From positions 32,393,695 to 32,457,694 of the forward strand of contig OY978530.1 in NCBI GenBank assembly GCA_963854835.1: 64,000 nucleotides of DNA, written 5' to 3'. Below, in pieces: positions 61,690 to 64,000 of this stretch. Position numbers and translations under genes: made by a program. This DNA comes from Megamerina dolium (lineage: Eukaryota > Arthropoda > Insecta > Diptera > Megamerinidae). The stretch's first letter is position 1, and every line of letters begins with the position of its first letter. The notes under the pieces are model-generated. The model had not been told where the DNA came from, searched no databases, and worked only from the letters and a program-made list of their open reading frames with translations.

Positions 61690-64000
61690 GATCGGCAAGT
61701 TTTCGTGAACGTTTCTTGCTGAGTAGGGGCCACAGCAATTTCGCCGTCCTACAGATGGGTGTATCCGTCCATCTTTTCGGGAAGATGTTAGTAGTGATAA
61801 CCTCCAATTTAAGCTTGCACGTGGCTATGGGGATCCCTAACCGAGAATTCTCCTGAGTTAGAGGCTCATTTGTACCCTGTCTTGCAAGCTCGTCGGCTAT
61901 GCAGTTTCTCCGTATACCCCTGTGTCCGGGTACCCAGCACAGGAGAATATTGTGGTGCTCAGCCATCTCGTTAAGAGATTTGGGGCAGTCAAGAATGGTC
62001 TTCGATTTCACGAGAAATGAGTCCAGGGCCTAAATTGCAGCTTGGCTGTCGCTCAAGATGCAGATGTCTCTACGGGAGACATCTGCAAAGCTCTGTTCGA
62101 TCCATGTAAGTGCATTGTGAATCGCTTTAACTTCTGCCTGAACACACTACAGTGGTCAGGCAGGCGGAAAGAAATATTAAGGTTGAATGATTCGGAATAC
62201 ACACCTGCTCCCTTTCCATTAAGCTTAGAGCCATCAGTAAAGATGAGAGTATAATTTGGCATGAATCCTTCCGCCTCCCAGGCGAACCTATCAGGGAAGG
62301 AGGTTAGGAATTTCCTTTCAAAGGCATATGTCGGCTTGATATAATCAAGTGAAGTTTTAATATTAAAATTTTCCAGTATGCTAGCATGTCCGAAGGACTT
62401 TGATGTCCATTGGTGCAGGCTAGTAAGGCGTAAAGCAGAATTGGCCGCCAGCTGCTTACCAAGTAAGTCAAGCGGAGTAAGATGTAGAAGCACTTCTGGT
62501 GCTAACGTTGCTCAGTGCTCCTGTTATTAAAATACAAGACGCTCTTTGTGTTTTTTCAAGGTGCCTGACATGGGAGGACTTAGTAAGTGCAGTCTACCAG
62601 GTCAGTACCCCATACAGGAGGACTGGCTTGATAACCGCCTTATAAATCCAAGAAACAATTTTCGGTTGCATACCCCACTTTCTCCCTTATGCTTTTTTAC
62701 AGGCATAGAGTGCAGTGCTGGCTTTCTCAACCCTACAAGTGATGTTTTTCTTCCAGTTTAGTTTTCGGTCTAGGATTATTCCTAGATAACGGGTTTCTTC
62801 CCGCAGAATTAATGGAACCCCCCTAGAGTGAGAACGTTTAACGGTGGTGTTTTATGCTGTGTGGAGAACAAAATCAACTCAGTTTTTTGTGGGTTCGCAT
62901 TTAAGCCCCTATCCTTAGCCCATTTTGATAACATATTAAGATTGATTTAATGTCCCTTAGTATTTTCCAGCCACCAACAAGACAACGTCATCGGCATAAG
63001 GAATCACTCCGCACTCCTTCCTCTCTATTTCCCATAATAGTTCGTTAACTACCAAGTTCCATTGAACGGGGGGAAAACCCCACCTTGTGGGGTTCCTCTT
63101 CTTACACGTTTCGTGATGGTAGATCCACCCAGCTCGGATGTAATGAGTCTATCTTTCAGTAGCCGTTCCATCCATCTGCTAAGCGTTACCTCCACCCTGA
63201 GTCGTGCAAGAGCCTCCGTGATTGCTCTGGGCTGAACATTGTTGAAGGCACCTTCAATATCCGTGAAAGCCGGTAGTACAAATTCTTTATTATGAAGAGA
63301 TTTCTCCACAATTGAAACTAACGCATGTACCGCTGTTTCAACGGACTTTCCTTTTGTGTATGCATGTTGAGAAGGAGACAGCACGTCGCTGCTTATGGTG
63401 TATCTTAGATGGATGTCTAGTAATCTTTCCAGTGTTTTGAGTAAGAATGACGATAGACTAATTGGTCTAAAGTCCTTTGGGCTTGTATGGGAGCTCTTTC
63501 CAGGCTTAGGTATGAAGACAACTTTGACTTGTCTCCAGAGTTTCGGAATATAGCCAAGGCTCATGCAGGCAATGAAAATCTGCTTTAGCCATGGAAGAAT
63601 GAGTTTGGCTACCTGTTGTAGCTGTGCTGGAATTATCCTGTCAGGTCCAGGGGATTTGTAAGGCTTGAACGTGTTAATCGCCCAAGTAATCTTCTCCGAT
63701 GCAACTATTGAATAGTCTAACGGTAATGACTTGTAATCAAGCGGGGTTTCAGTTTCAGACGGATCGTTTGGGAAATGTGCATTTACTAGCGTTTGCATCG
63801 TTTCAGTAGAGGTTGTGGTCCACATTCCATCTGGTTTGACCAGAATACTTGGAGTATGGGGTGATTTAGAAAGGTATTTCCTAAGTCTAGAAGCCTCAGA
63901 AGCGTCTTCTATATCACTGCAGAAGCTCTTCCAGGCTTCCCTTTGGCATTTCCTGAGGTTGTATTTATAAGTTCTGAGGGCCGATTTATAACCCGCCCAA
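61690..64000 (-). mobile_element. RNase H-bearing LINE running off the window end
   Basis: Minus strand. A long open frame enters at 64000 (AGYKSALRTYKYNLRKCQRE) and continues into the reverse transcriptase fingers (FKPYKSPGPDRIIPAQLQQV; FRPISLSSFLLKTLERLL) and palm (FTDIEGAFNNVQPRAITEAL), reaching GTPQGGVFPPFNGTW at 63049. Frame breaks follow. A thumb, RNase H (YTLIFTDGSKLNGKGAGVYS near 62195-62250), the motif LLCWVPGHRGIRRNCIADEL near 61880-61945 and the 3' end at about 61690 follow. The endonuclease and ORF1, if present, are beyond the window. Confidence 0.88.

Larger units (their letters stand above)
57060..61690. mobile_element. Decayed Polinton/adintovirus-like cluster
   Basis: Compact genes on both strands include three hallmark dsDNA virus-like functions: a packaging ATPase (60481-61150, +), an adenovirus-type protease (59647-59868, -) and a parvovirus-like phospholipase A2 protein (59865-60379, -). 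Two unrecognised frames and a CARD frame lie within or beside them. Polintons (Mavericks) and related adintoviruses carry ATPase and protease, and some adintoviruses carry PLA2. DNA polymerase B, integrase, capsid genes and terminal repeats are not in this piece. One LINE (57735-58815) is inserted, and another LINE ends it near 61690. All hallmark genes are broken, so it is a fossil. The left limit is uncertain. Confidence 0.8.

Overview
This window looks like euchromatin of a higher fly (Diptera, Brachycera). The only clear host gene is a metabotropic glutamate receptor whose residues closely match the Drosophila mGluR. It has short 56-63 bp introns typical of flies. Everything else I can identify is transposon or virus-derived sequence, much of it AT-rich, nested and decayed. 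In Drosophila mGluR lies on the small fourth chromosome (Muller F). The repeat-rich setting fits that element, but this is inference. The exact species cannot be named from the sequence; a tephritid-like fruit fly is a plausible guess.

Layout. 1-7.4 kb: a SINE, an RTE-type LINE tail, then the last five exons of mGluR (2678-6240) with two mariner/Tc1 relics in its 1.8 kb intron. 7.4-14.3 kb: BEL/Pao relic, truncated RTE LINEs, a SINE and Tc1/mariner pieces. 14.45-20.82 kb: a nearly intact Ty3/gypsy-type LTR element on the minus strand with apparently identical LTRs, inserted in an (AT)n tract. 20.9-26.1 kb: a pair of inverted repeat blocks around a RNase H-bearing LINE and an RTE fragment. 26.1-32.3 kb: SINEs, LINE and BEL fragments, and a decayed cut-and-paste-like transposon edged by GTCGTATG hairpins. 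32.66-36.67 kb: a second LTR element with large pol deletions. 36.7-42.2 kb: an errantivirus-type relic holding a mariner, a small hAT-like MITE and two SINEs. 42.2-51.2 kb: two RNase H LINEs (one split by a mariner), a Ty3-type gag and an internally deleted RTE LINE. 51.8-57.0 kb: an I-clade LINE relic and the best RTE LINE copy. 57.0-61.7 kb: a decayed Polinton/adintovirus-like cluster. 61.7-64 kb: another RNase H LINE that runs off the end.

The most interesting part is 57.0-61.7 kb. It carries a packaging ATPase (Walker A GPSNCGKT), an adenovirus-type protease remnant and a parvovirus-like phospholipase A2 domain. Lying compactly beside them is an open frame with a caspase-recruitment (CARD) domain resembling that of the fly initiator caspase Dronc. 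If the CARD belongs to the element, it suggests a double-stranded DNA virus-like element that took up an apoptosis-control domain from an insect host. All its genes are now broken.

A second theme is how the repeats are arranged. At least nine copies of one tRNA-derived SINE with an unusual T-rich tail are present, and several element ends abut (AT)n microsatellites. The SINE and the RTE LINE share the 3'-terminal octamer GCCACATA, which may mean the LINE supplies the SINE's transposition machinery.
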